Positions 44,115 through 52,745 of a stretch of 64,000 nucleotides of DNA are shown piece by piece. Origin of the DNA: Brevibacterium limosum. Lineage in GTDB: Bacteria > Actinomycetota > Actinomycetes > Actinomycetales > Brevibacteriaceae. The stretch spans positions 3,286,001-3,350,000 of the forward strand of contig NZ_CP050154.1 in NCBI RefSeq assembly GCF_011617705.1, in the 5' to 3' direction. A program made the position numbers and the translations under genes. The notes below the pieces were generated by a model. That model had not been told where the DNA came from and did no database searches. It saw only the letters and a program-made list of their open reading frames with translations. Numbering within the stretch: the stretch's first letter is position 1; every line of letters begins with the position of its first letter.

Positions 44115-44142
44115 TTGACTTTATTTCCTACGAATGTAGATT
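44115..44142 (+). promoter_or_regulatory. Promoter with embedded CTAC-GAAT-GTAG dyad for amine oxidase
   Basis: TTGACT (44115-44120) and TAGATT (44137-44142) are separated by 16 bp, a good -35/-10 pair. The palindrome CTACGAATGTAG (44128-44139) fills the space between them and would block RNA polymerase if bound, as expected for the divergent TetR repressor. Confidence 0.5.
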
Positions 44143-44185
44143 TTAGCGTGACTCAGCCCACAGGCCCAGATTGCAAAGGTGCACA

Positions 44186-46123
44186 ATGTCCTGCCATTCC
44201 TCCGCCGCCATCGCCGAGGCGACCACAGCCACCCCCTTCACTCTGCCGACCGAGACCGAGATCGCAGGCGTCACTTCGGTGCTGCGCTCGGCCGGACATT
44301 TTCCGGAGACCGCGCGCATGGCCTACGTCGGCCTGCTCGATCCCGTGCGCGGCACGGATCGGACCACCGCCGAGGTGGACCGCCGTTTCCGTGCCTTCGT
44401 CCTCGACAAGACCGCCGCCACCGCCCGTGACATCATCGTCTCAGCCACCCGCGAGACCGTCGACACGGTGACCGAGTTGGACTCGACCGAGATGGGCGAG
44501 TTCCCCGTCATGGAGGAGGAGTTCGAGGTCGTCGAGGAGGTCCTCGCCTCCGATCCGACGTGGCTGGCCAGCCTGGAGAAGCGCGGACTGCCCGTCGACG
44601 AGGTCCGGGTCGCTCCGCTGTCAGCCGGGGTCTTCGAGTACCCGGAGGAGTCGGGTCGGCGGATTCTGCGTGGGCTCGCCTTCCACCAGCAGCACGAGAC
44701 CGACTCGGCGTGGGCGCACCCGATCGACGGCCTCGTCGCCTATGTCGACGTCACGAACAAGACCGTCGACCAGATCCTCGACCTCGAGAACGTCCCGGTG
44801 CCCGCCGAACACGGCAACTACACGGATCCCGAGCTCACCGGACCTGTGCGCACTACGCAGAAGCCGATCTCGATCACGCAGCCGGAGGGCCCGAGCTTCA
44901 CCGTCACCGAGGGCAACCACATCGAATGGGAGAAGTGGTCCTTCGATGTCGGCTTCGACATGCGCGAAGGACTCGTCCTGCACAACATCGCCTTCGACGA
45001 CGGAGACCGGCGCCGCACGATCCTCGACCGGGCCGCCATCGCCGAGATGGTCGTTCCCTACGGCGACCCCTCGCCCGTGCGGTCGTGGCAGAACTACTTC
45101 GACACCGGGGAATATCTCGTCGGGCAGTGGGCGAACTCGCTCGAGCTCGGGTGTGACTGCCTCGGCGATATCACCTATCTGTCACCGTGGGTGGTCAACA
45201 ACCTCGGCGAACCGCGGCAGATCAAGAACGGAATCTGCATGCACGAGGAGGACGCCTCGATCCTGGCCAAACATTCGGACCTGTGGTCAGGGGTCGCCTA
45301 CACCCGCCGCAACCGCCGCTTCGTCGTCTCGTTCTTCACCACGGTCGGCAACTACGACTACGGCTTCTACTGGTACCTCTACCTCGACGGCACGATCGAG
45401 TTCGAGGCCAAGGCCACCGGTGTCGTCTTCACCTCGGCGCTGCCGAACGGGTCGACGGACTTCGCCTCCGAGATCGCACCCGGCCTCGGTGCCCCGTTCC
45501 ACCAGCATCTCTTCGGCGCTCGCCTCGACTTCGCCCTCGACGGAGGCAAGTGCCGGGTCGAAGAGGAGGACGTGGTTCGTCTCCCGGTCTCGGAAGACAA
45601 TCCGCGCGGCAACGCCTTCAGCCGATCCCGGACGGTCCTGGGCACAGAGCAGGCCGCACAGCGGGACGCGGACCAGTCGAAGGCCCGGACCTGGGTGGTG
45701 ACGAACCCGGAGTCGAACAACCGCCTCGGCGAACCGGTCGGCTACAAACTGCACCCGACGGGCCTGCCCACCCTGCTCGCGGCCGAGGATTCGTCGATCC
45801 ATCGCCGCGCCACGTTCGCCTCGAAGTCGCTGTGGGTGACGCAGTATCACGAGGAGGAACGCTATCCGACCGGGGATTTCCCGAATCAGCACCCCGGACA
45901 TGCGGGGCTGCCGACGTGGACGGCTGCCGACCGCAACGTCGACGGTGAGGACATCGTTCTCTGGCACAGCTTCGGCCTCACGCACTTCCCGCGGGTCGAG
46001 GACTGGCCGATCATGCCCGTCGACACCGTCGGCTTCAAGCTGCGTCCCGAAGGCTTCTTCGACCGCTCCCCCGCCCTCGACGTCCCGGCCCCGGAATCCG
46101 GCAGCCACTGCTGCGACTCCTGA
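44186..46123 (+). CDS. Copper-containing primary amine oxidase
   Basis: Quinoenzyme of 645 aa that oxidises primary amines to aldehydes with NH3 and H2O2. The topaquinone precursor Tyr is in [12 protein letters not shown] (~390), two copper His in HQHLFG (~440) and the third in [11 protein letters not shown] (~600). The catalytic Asp region [11 protein letters not shown] is near 375. Length matches Arthrobacter phenylethylamine/histamine oxidases; tyramine, phenylethylamine or histamine are likely substrates. No signal peptide is seen. The ATG at 44186 follows AAAGGTG. Confidence 0.93.
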   Translation: MSCHSSAAIAEATTATPFTLPTETEIAGVTSVLRSAGHFPETARMAYVGLLDPVRGTDRTTAEVDRRFRAFVLDKTAATARDIIVSATRETVDTVTELDSTEMGEFPVMEEEFEVVEEVLASDPTWLASLEKRGLPVDEVRVAPLSAGVFEYPEESGRRILRGLAFHQQHETDSAWAHPIDGLVAYVDVTNKTVDQILDLENVPVPAEHGNYTDPELTGPVRTTQKPISITQPEGPSFTVTEGNHIEWEKWSFDVGFDMREGLVLHNIAFDDGDRRRTILDRAAIAEMVVPYGDPSPVRSWQNYFDTGEYLVGQWANSLELGCDCLGDITYLSPWVVNNLGEPRQIKNGICMHEEDASILAKHSDLWSGVAYTRRNRRFVVSFFTTVGNYDYGFYWYLYLDGTIEFEAKATGVVFTSALPNGSTDFASEIAPGLGAPFHQHLFGARLDFALDGGKCRVEEEDVVRLPVSEDNPRGNAFSRSRTVLGTEQAAQRDADQSKARTWVVTNPESNNRLGEPVGYKLHPTGLPTLLAAEDSSIHRRATFASKSLWVTQYHEEERYPTGDFPNQHPGHAGLPTWTAADRNVDGEDIVLWHSFGLTHFPRVEDWPIMPVDTVGFKLRPEGFFDRSPALDVPAPESGSHCCDS

Positions 46124-46136
46124 CCTCCCCTAATTG

Positions 46137-46192
46137 CTACCCGACGGGGGCCCAGCAACCTGGCGCCAGGTTGCTGGGCCCCCGTCGGGTAG
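46137..46192. repeat. 56-bp palindromic repeat, copy C (perfect, C/G variant)
   Basis: All 28 pairs match with no spacer (centre 46164/46165). Relative to copy A it has C for T at arm position 6, G for C at position 12 and G at 26, each matched by the complementary change in the other arm. It begins 13 bp after the amine oxidase stop; the next gene is on the same strand. Confidence 0.92.
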
Positions 46193-46291
46193 TCCGGAGA
46201 GCTCGGGCGGAACGGAATTGACGATGCGCGCACAACCGTCGGTGGCGGCTTGCCGAAACGTGCACACCTCGACCGCAGACATTCCTAAACG

Positions 46292-46305
46292 GTGACAGAC
46301 GTCAC
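46292..46305. promoter_or_regulatory. GTGAC-N4-GTCAC palindrome before GMC gene
   Basis: A perfect 5-4-5 dyad 13-26 bp upstream of the ATG, in a short leader with no clear ribosome site. It could be an operator at a near-leaderless promoter. Confidence 0.35.
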
Positions 46306-46317
46306 TAGCCTGTGGCC

Positions 46318-47958
46318 ATGACAACCGAGCATGCAGCAGGCGCCAAGGCCTCGAACACCGCAGCCCATCCGGACACCTTCCCCACCGAGTTCCCGAATGA
46401 GCGATTCGACTATGTCGTCGTCGGGGCGGGATCGGCCGGGTGCGTGCTCACCCGCCGCCTCCTCGACGCCGGCAAGACGGTCTGCCTCGTCGAGGCCGGT
46501 GGTGACGAGACGAACCCGAACATCGACCACCTCAACAACCTCGGCCTCATCTGGCACTCTGCCCAGGACTGGGACTACTACACGATCCCGCAGCCAGGTG
46601 CTCTCGGGCGCAAGATCCACCTGCCTCGCGGCAAAGTCCTGGGCGGATCGAACGCCCTCAATGCCGTCATCTGGGTCCGCGGTGATGCTTGGGACTACGA
46701 TCAGTGGGTCGCATCCGGCTGCCCGGGCTGGTCCTGGGACGACGTCTGGCCGGTGTTCCAGGCGATCGAGAACTATGACGGCGAGGTCACCGAGACCCGC
46801 GGCACCGGTGGACCGATGGATGTGCGCGTCGACTACGAACGCAACCCGCTGCAGGAGGACATGCTCACCGCGGCCGAGCAGACCGGCGTGCCCTACAACG
46901 AGGACTACAACTCCGGCAGCGTCGAAGGGGTCGGAAAGATCCAGCTCAACGTCCGCGACGGCAAACGGCTGAACACATGGCGGGCCTACCTCAAGTCCCG
47001 CCTCGGCGACGGGAATCTCACGATTCTGACCGCTACCCACGCCCGTAGGCTCCTCACCGAGGGAACGACGGTCACCGGGCTCGAAGTCGACTTCCGGGGA
47101 CGGGTCGGCACTCTGTCCGCGGACGAGGTCATCCTCTCCGCCGGTGCTCTGGCCTCCCCTGAACTGCTCCTGCGCTCGGGTATCGGTCCCGCCTCAGAGC
47201 TGGCCGAAGTCGGCATCGGCTCGGTGCTCGATCTGCCGGGAGTCGGCAAGAACCTCCAGGATCACTGGCTCTCTCCGGTCATCTTCTCGATCGGCGATCG
47301 GGAGGCTCCGATGGGCGAGGTGGCACCGGCGGAGGTTCACTTCTTTGCGAAGTCCCGGCCTGAGCTGCCGGTTCCCGACACTCAGCCCTTGTTCTTCTCC
47401 GTGCCGATGTACGCCCAGGATTCCGCCCCTGCCGCACAGACCGGACCGGGTCCCGGCGGAGCCTTCACTCTGCAGGGCGGCCTGGTTCGCCCCGAGAGTC
47501 GAGGCGAGGTGCGGCTGAGCGGTCCGAACCCGCAGGATCCGCTCATCGTCGATCCGCAGGTGCTCTCCGAGCAGGCTGATGTCGACGCGCTCGTGTGGTC
47601 GGTGCGACAGTGCCGTGAGATCGGTCGGGCCGAAGCACTGTCGCCGTGGCAGCCCATGGAAATTCATCCCGGCCCCGAGGTGGCCGACGAGGATCTCGAG
47701 GACTATGTCCGCGGGTCTGTCGTCACCTACCACCACCAGGCCGGGACCTGCCGGATGGGCACCGACGCCGAGGCGGTCGTCGACCCGAGCACGTTCGAGG
47801 TCCGGGGACTGAGAGGGCTGCGTCTGGCCGATGCGTCGATCATGCCGCTCGTGCCGACAGGGAACACCAACGCACCGACGATCATGATCGCCGAACGCGC
47901 GGCCGCCGCTCTCGTCGGTTCTCCCGCCGACGGCATCACCGCCCCCGCCACCTACTGA
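46318..47958 (+). CDS. GMC-family FAD oxidoreductase (choline dehydrogenase-like)
   Basis: Flavoprotein alcohol dehydrogenase/oxidase of 546 aa. The N-terminal FAD site is DYVVVGAGSAGCVLTRRL (~residue 26), GMC signature 1 is RGKVLGGSNALNAVIWVRG (~105), signature 2 is ILSAGALASPELLLRSGIG (~280) and the active-site His-Asn pair is in YHHQAGTCRMG and GNTNAPT. The 13 residues before the FAD site suggest a cytosolic enzyme. Substrate may be choline or another alcohol. No ribosome site is clear; a GTG at 46312 is an alternative start. Confidence 0.88.
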   Translation: MTTEHAAGAKASNTAAHPDTFPTEFPNERFDYVVVGAGSAGCVLTRRLLDAGKTVCLVEAGGDETNPNIDHLNNLGLIWHSAQDWDYYTIPQPGALGRKIHLPRGKVLGGSNALNAVIWVRGDAWDYDQWVASGCPGWSWDDVWPVFQAIENYDGEVTETRGTGGPMDVRVDYERNPLQEDMLTAAEQTGVPYNEDYNSGSVEGVGKIQLNVRDGKRLNTWRAYLKSRLGDGNLTILTATHARRLLTEGTTVTGLEVDFRGRVGTLSADEVILSAGALASPELLLRSGIGPASELAEVGIGSVLDLPGVGKNLQDHWLSPVIFSIGDREAPMGEVAPAEVHFFAKSRPELPVPDTQPLFFSVPMYAQDSAPAAQTGPGPGGAFTLQGGLVRPESRGEVRLSGPNPQDPLIVDPQVLSEQADVDALVWSVRQCREIGRAEALSPWQPMEIHPGPEVADEDLEDYVRGSVVTYHHQAGTCRMGTDAEAVVDPSTFEVRGLRGLRLADASIMPLVPTGNTNAPTIMIAERAAAALVGSPADGITAPATY

Positions 47959-47970
47959 TTCCACTAATTG

Positions 47971-48026
47971 CTACCCGACGGCGGCCCAGCAACTTCGCGC
48001 GAGGTTGCTGGGCCGCCGTCGAGTAG
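47971..48026. repeat. 56-bp palindromic repeat, copy D
   Basis: Arms 47971-47995 and 48002-48026 differ at two pairs (one C/A clash and one T·G wobble). It starts 12 bp after the GMC gene stop, preceded by CTAATTG as in copies A and C, and lies 57 bp before the next same-strand gene. Confidence 0.88.
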
Positions 48027-48082
48027 CACGGGGCTGGTATCTTCTACTTCGTCGGCCGACCTGCAGACGAGAGGGACTGGGA

Positions 48083-49318
48083 GTGCACAAGGCAAGCGAG
48101 GCGACCGTTCCCGCTCAGGAGCTGCTGGTCACCATCGGGGCCGGGCTGCTCGCCGGCGGGATCTCCACGGTCGATGTCGAAGACGCCCTGACCGGTCTGG
48201 CGCCCGCCGTCGGTCTGAAGTCCATCAACGTCGCCGCCCTGCCCAAGGGCCTGTTCCTCACCCTCGGCCCCGGCAGTCCCACCCGATTCGAACGGATCGG
48301 TCCTGACCTGCGGTTCGATCAGACCGCGAAGCTGCTCGACATCGTCGACGCCCTTCGATCCCGCCGACTCGGCATCGAGGCAGCACGCCGGAAGATCGAA
48401 GCCGAAGTCATTGCCAGTCCCCCGCGCTGGCCTGGATGGCTGACCTACCTCGGTGCGGTGCCCATCGGCGTGGGACTGTGCCTGCTGCTCGAACCCGGAC
48501 TCATCAATCTCGCATTCGCCGCCTTCGGCTCCCTCATCGTCGCCGGCGTCCTGGCGCTCAACGCCAAGCATCCCAGCCTCGGTGCGCTGTTGCCGGTGGC
48601 CTCGGCGTTCATCGTCGGGGTCCTCATGCTCGCCGGCTACCGGCTCGACTGGCTCGAGAGTCCGCTGCGCACGATCGTCGCGACCCTCGCCCTCCTGCTG
48701 CCCGGCAGCGCCGTAGTCACCGGGCTCACGGAGATCTCCGCCGGCGCTCTGTCCGCCGGCAGCTCCCGGCTCGTCTCCTCCACAGTGCAGCTGGCGATGT
48801 TCATCGCCGGAGTCGCCGGTGCCGCCGTGGTCACCGGTACCGGCGCCGAGGCGCTGGCGAACTCCCAGCTGACCGATTCCACCTGGTGGCTCTCGGCCCT
48901 CGGAGTCGCCTCCGCGACTCTGGGTCTCATCCTCTACCTCCACACCCCGCTCGAACACACGGTCCCGATCGTCCTCGCCATCGCCGCCGCAGCCCTGGCC
49001 CAACTGGGAATCGGCGCTCAGTTCGGTGCCGCCATCGGCGGTCTCGCCGGCGCCCTGACCGCCTCGCTGGTGGCCGTCGTGCTCTCGCGTCTGCCGAAAG
49101 GGCCAATCTGGCGGATCAGCTTCGTGCCCGCATTCCTCGTCGTCGCGCCCGGCTCTTTCGGGCTCCTCAACGCCTCACAGATCGAATTCGGCGACGGGTC
49201 CGGAGTCGCCGGCAGTCTGCTTGCGGCAGGGGCGACGTTCTTCACGATCGCCATCGGCACCGTCATCGGCTCCGCCCTCGCCCATGCCGCCGAGCCCAAG
49301 GACGAAATCGTCGCCTGA
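48083..49318 (+). CDS. ThrE-family threonine/serine exporter
   Basis: Membrane exporter of 411 aa. The first ~130 residues are a cytoplasmic domain (AQELLVTIGAGLLAGGISTVDVEDAL) and ten hydrophobic segments follow in two groups (PF06738-like, then DUF3815-like ending GTVIGSALAHAAEP). This fused layout is that of corynebacterial ThrE. The GTG at 48083 after GAGGGACTGGGAG is used; the upstream open frame overlaps repeat D and is not conserved. Confidence 0.86.
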   Translation: MHKASEATVPAQELLVTIGAGLLAGGISTVDVEDALTGLAPAVGLKSINVAALPKGLFLTLGPGSPTRFERIGPDLRFDQTAKLLDIVDALRSRRLGIEAARRKIEAEVIASPPRWPGWLTYLGAVPIGVGLCLLLEPGLINLAFAAFGSLIVAGVLALNAKHPSLGALLPVASAFIVGVLMLAGYRLDWLESPLRTIVATLALLLPGSAVVTGLTEISAGALSAGSSRLVSSTVQLAMFIAGVAGAAVVTGTGAEALANSQLTDSTWWLSALGVASATLGLILYLHTPLEHTVPIVLAIAAAALAQLGIGAQFGAAIGGLAGALTASLVAVVLSRLPKGPIWRISFVPAFLVVAPGSFGLLNASQIEFGDGSGVAGSLLAAGATFFTIAIGTVIGSALAHAAEPKDEIVA

Positions 49319-49341
49319 CGTCAGGCCCTCCCGAGCAAAGG

Positions 49342-49432
49342 CCCTCCCAGAACTACCCGGCGGCGGCCGAGCAACCTCGCGCGAGGTTGCTGGGCCAGGT
49401 TGCTCGGCCGCCGCCGGGTAGTTCTGGGAGGG
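49342..49432. repeat. Palindromic repeat, copy E, enlarged with internal duplication
   Basis: A perfect 36-bp stem (49342-49377 / 49397-49432) includes the family arm and 11 bp of flank on each side. The 19-nt loop contains AGGTTGCTGGGCC (49384-49396), a tandem copy of the first 13 bp of the right arm with one difference. The family arm here has G at positions 8 and 17 with matching changes opposite. It lies between convergent thrE and AKR genes. Confidence 0.92.
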
Positions 49433-49436
49433 AGAG

Positions 49437-50402
49437 TCAGGAGGGGTCTTCCTGCGCGAACGGCGCGGAGGCCGCGTCGAGACGTTCGACCTCGTCGGCG
49501 CTGAGTTCGAGCCCGGGCGCGGCCATGAGCGATTCGAGCTGCTCAGGTGTGCGGGCCGAGACGATCGGCGCCGTCACTCCCTTGGCCAGCAGCCAGGCCA
49601 GTGCGACCGTCGCCGGAGCCACGTCATGCGAGTTCGCGATCGCCACGAGGTCGTCGACGGCTCGTAGCCCCTCGGCGTTGAAATACCCGTTGACCATGGC
49701 CCCTCGATCGGCACCCTCGAGGTCGACCTCGGTGCGGTATTTGCCGGTGAGGAAGCCCGCGGCGAGGCTGAAGTAGGAGAACACCGCAAGGTTCCGTCGC
49801 TCGGCCACCGGGCGCAGGTCAGTCTCGAACTCCCGCCGGTAGACGAGGCTGTACTGCGGCTGGATGGCCACAGGTTTGACCAGGCCTTCGTCCTCGCATG
49901 CGGCGAACCAGGCGGCCAGCCGCGCGGCGGAGTAGTTCGACACTCCGATGTGCGTGGCCTTGCCGGAACGCACGATCTCATCGAAGACGCGGGCCACCTC
50001 GGCGATGGGGGTCACCTCATCATCACGGTGGGCATAGTAGAGGTCGACGTGAGCGGTCTGCAGACGCTCCAGGGAGGCGTCGATGGCGGTGCGGATGTAA
50101 TCGGGGTTCTGCGTCTTGTGGTCAGGATGGTCACCGACCTTGGTGGCGATGACGACGTCATCGCGGTTGCCGCGGTCGGCCAGCCAGGTGCCGATGATGG
50201 TCTCGGATTCGCGACCGGTGTTTCCGGGCACCCACGCGGGGTAGGACTCGGCGGTGTCGAGGAAATTGCCGCCCGCGGCGACGAAAGCGTCGAGGACCGC
50301 ATGCGACTGGGCCTCATCGGCCGTCCAGCCGAAGGTGTTCGTGCCGAGGTTGATCGGGAAGATCGACAGCTCAGTGCCGGGGAACTGCTTCCGTGACGTC
50401 AA
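49437..50402 (-). CDS. Aldo/keto reductase
   Basis: NADPH-dependent carbonyl reductase of 321 aa with a TIM barrel. The catalytic tetrad is visible: Asp in FLDTAESY, Tyr in the same motif, Lys in VIATKVG and His in YYAHRDD. It likely starts at TTG (50402-50400), 6 bp after AAGGAGG; the longer open frame overlaps the upstream gene without homology. It is the last gene of the monooxygenase operon. Confidence 0.86.
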   Translation of the reverse strand: MTSRKQFPGTELSIFPINLGTNTFGWTADEAQSHAVLDAFVAAGGNFLDTAESYPAWVPGNTGRESETIIGTWLADRGNRDDVVIATKVGDHPDHKTQNPDYIRTAIDASLERLQTAHVDLYYAHRDDEVTPIAEVARVFDEIVRSGKATHIGVSNYSAARLAAWFAACEDEGLVKPVAIQPQYSLVYRREFETDLRPVAERRNLAVFSYFSLAAGFLTGKYRTEVDLEGADRGAMVNGYFNAEGLRAVDDLVAIANSHDVAPATVALAWLLAKGVTAPIVSARTPEQLESLMAAPGLELSADEVERLDAASAPFAQEDPS

Positions 50403-50473
50403 ATTCTCCTCCTTCAGTAGGGTGCTCGGCCATATGTGGGCCGCACTCCCGCACAACGGAATTGCGTCGGGGA

Positions 50474-51337
50474 CTATTCCGCCGAGGCGACTCGCCCTTC
50501 CTTCCGCCCCGCGCGGGAGGTCATGAAAGCCGCCGTTTCGTACCCGACGCGGGCGTCCTCCCGCACCTGCTCCACCTGGTCGGGGACCATGGCGGCGAAT
50601 GCGCGGTCCTTGAACCGCTGCGGCAACAGGCTCACCCACCGGGTTGCCGATCCGATGAAACCGGGAACGGTGATCTCGAACCGGAGCCGCGCCACGGCGT
50701 CGACGACGGTGGCCGCGACATCGTCGGGGCGCAGCAGTCGGACCGACCCTGTGCCGGTGCCCGCTGCGAGGACGGTGTCGACGACGGCGGGCATGATGAC
50801 GCTCGTGTCCACTCCCTTCCCGCGCAGCTCCGCACGCACCGCGCGGAAGTACCCGAGCACCCCGGCCTTGGTCGCAGCGTACGTCGCCTCCCCCGGGACG
50901 GGCAGGATCGATGCCGCCGAGGCGACCGCGATGAGGTGCCCGCGCCCGGCCCCGCGCATGGCAGGCGCTGCGGCCTTGACGCCGTTGATGACACCGAGGA
51001 GGTTGACCTCGAGCTGGGCCCGGGCCGCAGAATCCGGCTCCTCCTCGAAGGATCCGACCCACATGATGCCGGCGTTGTTGATGAGCACATCGACGGGACC
51101 GAGTTCGCTGCGGACGGCACCGAGGAAGTCGTCGAAGGAGTCCCTGTCGGCGACGTCGAGGGAGTAGGCGCGCACGCCCAACTCCGCGGCGGTCTCCTGC
51201 GCCGCTTCGAGGTCACGATCGCCGATGGCCACTCGAGCCCCGGCAGTTGTGAGGCGCTCGGCGATCGCACGCCCGATCCCGCGGGCCCCTCCGGTGATGG
51301 CGATGACCTTGCCTGTGACTGCTCTCGATCTGCTCAT
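50474..51337 (-). CDS. SDR-family oxidoreductase of monooxygenase operon
   Basis: Dehydrogenase of 287 aa: IAITGGARGIGRAIAERL, DVLINNAGIMWVG, catalytic Ser in AVASAASILPVPG and YAATKAGVLGY. Its ATG overlaps the TGA of the upstream monooxygenase (ATGA), so the two are coupled. SDRs beside such monooxygenases often oxidise the alcohol that feeds the oxygenase. Substrate unknown. Confidence 0.88.
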   Translation of the reverse strand: MSRSRAVTGKVIAITGGARGIGRAIAERLTTAGARVAIGDRDLEAAQETAAELGVRAYSLDVADRDSFDDFLGAVRSELGPVDVLINNAGIMWVGSFEEEPDSAARAQLEVNLLGVINGVKAAAPAMRGAGRGHLIAVASAASILPVPGEATYAATKAGVLGYFRAVRAELRGKGVDTSVIMPAVVDTVLAAGTGTGSVRLLRPDDVAATVVDAVARLRFEITVPGFIGSATRWVSLLPQRFKDRAFAAMVPDQVEQVREDARVGYETAAFMTSRAGRKEGRVASAE

Positions 51338-52698
51338 GCGGCCACCGCACCCTTCGTCATCTCCCGTTCGATCTCCCACAGGTAGTGGTCGAAGTCGACC
51401 TCCATCGTGTGCCGCGGCGAATCGTAGAACTGCTTCTTGTTCCGGTCGTCATCGCGGGCCAGCTGCCTGACCATGTCCCGGCGGCTCGGCAGCTCGCAGG
51501 CGCCGGTGAGGATCTTCGCCGCCAGCTTCGACTGGACCTCGGACAGCGGCATGACCGCCCCCACCGGTTGGAGCAGTCCGATGAAGAACAGGCCCGGCCG
51601 ATCCGGATGGACCATCCGCTTCCACAGGGGCAGGTCGTTGTTCTCGACGTCGACGACGTCGGCGGACAGGAACGGGAACGACACCCGGTATCCGGTGGCC
51701 CAGACGATGAGGTCGGCCGGCGCCGAGGTCCCATCGGTGAAGACGACCCGATCCCGCTCGAGACGCTCGATCCCGGGGCGCGCCGTCACGGCCTTCGCCT
51801 TGAGCCGGTCCCGAATGGCGTCCGATTGCACGGGGTGCGATTGGCCCGGCGCGTGCGGGGGCACCGGCAGTCCGTACTTCTTCAGTCCTCCTGAGGCCAG
51901 TGCGCCGAGGCGCAGCCTCAGCGAGGTCATCCACCACGGAGCCCATCCGGGCATGACGACCTGATCTGTCGCCATGCCCATGATCGTCTTCTTCATCACC
52001 CATTGGCCGCGTCTGATCGAGAGGTTGACGCTGCGGGCCCGATGCGAACCTTCGACGGCGATGTCCATGGCCGAGTTGCCGGCACCAACGACGACCACAT
52101 CGCGTCCCTCGAGCTGATCACCGCTGCGATAGTCGTGGGCGTGGATCTGTTCGCCGTCGAAGTCCCCCGGGTATTCGGGGTCGGGCCACCGAGCGTCCCA
52201 GTGGTGTCCGTTGGCGACCATCACGGCGTCGTAGTGCCGAGTCTCGGAACCGGATGCGGACGTGATGTCGACGTCCCAACCGCCACGGCCGCCTCGGCGA
52301 ACATCGGTGACCTCGGTGTCGAAGGTGATCGTGTGGCCGAATCCGAAGTGGTCGACGTAGTCGCGGAAGTAGTCGTAGACCTGATCATGGCGGGCGTAGT
52401 GCGGGTAGTGCTCGGGCATGGGGAAGTCCGAGAAGGCCATGCGCGGGCACGAAGTGTTGATCTGCAGGGTCTCATAGCACGCGCTTGTGCCGTTTGGGTT
52501 GTCGAAGAGCCACGTGCCCCCGATTTCGCTGCCCTTCTCGAAGCAGTCGAACGGGATGGCCGAGGTGTAGAGGGTCTTCGCGGCGGCGATCCCCGAGGAT
52601 CCCGCCCCGATGATGCACACACGAGGCAGCGTGTCGTCCGGCGGGATGGGCGCGGTCACCTTCGGGGCTCGATGTCTCTGCCTGACGCTGTAAGGCAT
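51334..52698 (-). CDS. Flavin-containing monooxygenase (FMO/Baeyer-Villiger-like)
   Basis: FAD/NADPH monooxygenase of 454 aa. FAD site VCIIGAGSSGIAAAK (~30), NADPH site VVVVGAGNSAMDIAVE (~190) and the FMO fingerprint region VANGHHWDARWPDPEYPG (~160) are present; WATGYRVSFPFL is the C-terminal ATG motif. It could oxidise ketones, amines or sulfides. The ATG at 52698 has no strong ribosome site and lies 17 bp from a TetR-type operator. The gene heads the FMO-SDR-AKR operon. Confidence 0.88.
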   Translation of the reverse strand: MPYSVRQRHRAPKVTAPIPPDDTLPRVCIIGAGSSGIAAAKTLYTSAIPFDCFEKGSEIGGTWLFDNPNGTSACYETLQINTSCPRMAFSDFPMPEHYPHYARHDQVYDYFRDYVDHFGFGHTITFDTEVTDVRRGGRGGWDVDITSASGSETRHYDAVMVANGHHWDARWPDPEYPGDFDGEQIHAHDYRSGDQLEGRDVVVVGAGNSAMDIAVEGSHRARSVNLSIRRGQWVMKKTIMGMATDQVVMPGWAPWWMTSLRLRLGALASGGLKKYGLPVPPHAPGQSHPVQSDAIRDRLKAKAVTARPGIERLERDRVVFTDGTSAPADLIVWATGYRVSFPFLSADVVDVENNDLPLWKRMVHPDRPGLFFIGLLQPVGAVMPLSEVQSKLAAKILTGACELPSRRDMVRQLARDDDRNKKQFYDSPRHTMEVDFDHYLWEIEREMTKGAVAA

Positions 52699-52714
52699 GT
52701 CACAATACTGCCAT

Positions 52715-52732
52715 TGAAAATCAGAATTTTCA
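52715..52732. promoter_or_regulatory. TGAAAAT-N4-ATTTTCA operator
   Basis: A perfect 7-4-7 inverted repeat in the 47-bp divergent gap between the FMO operon and a TetR-family gene. This is the expected position of an autoregulated TetR operator controlling both directions. Confidence 0.7.
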
Positions 52733-52745
52733 CTACACTGGAGGA

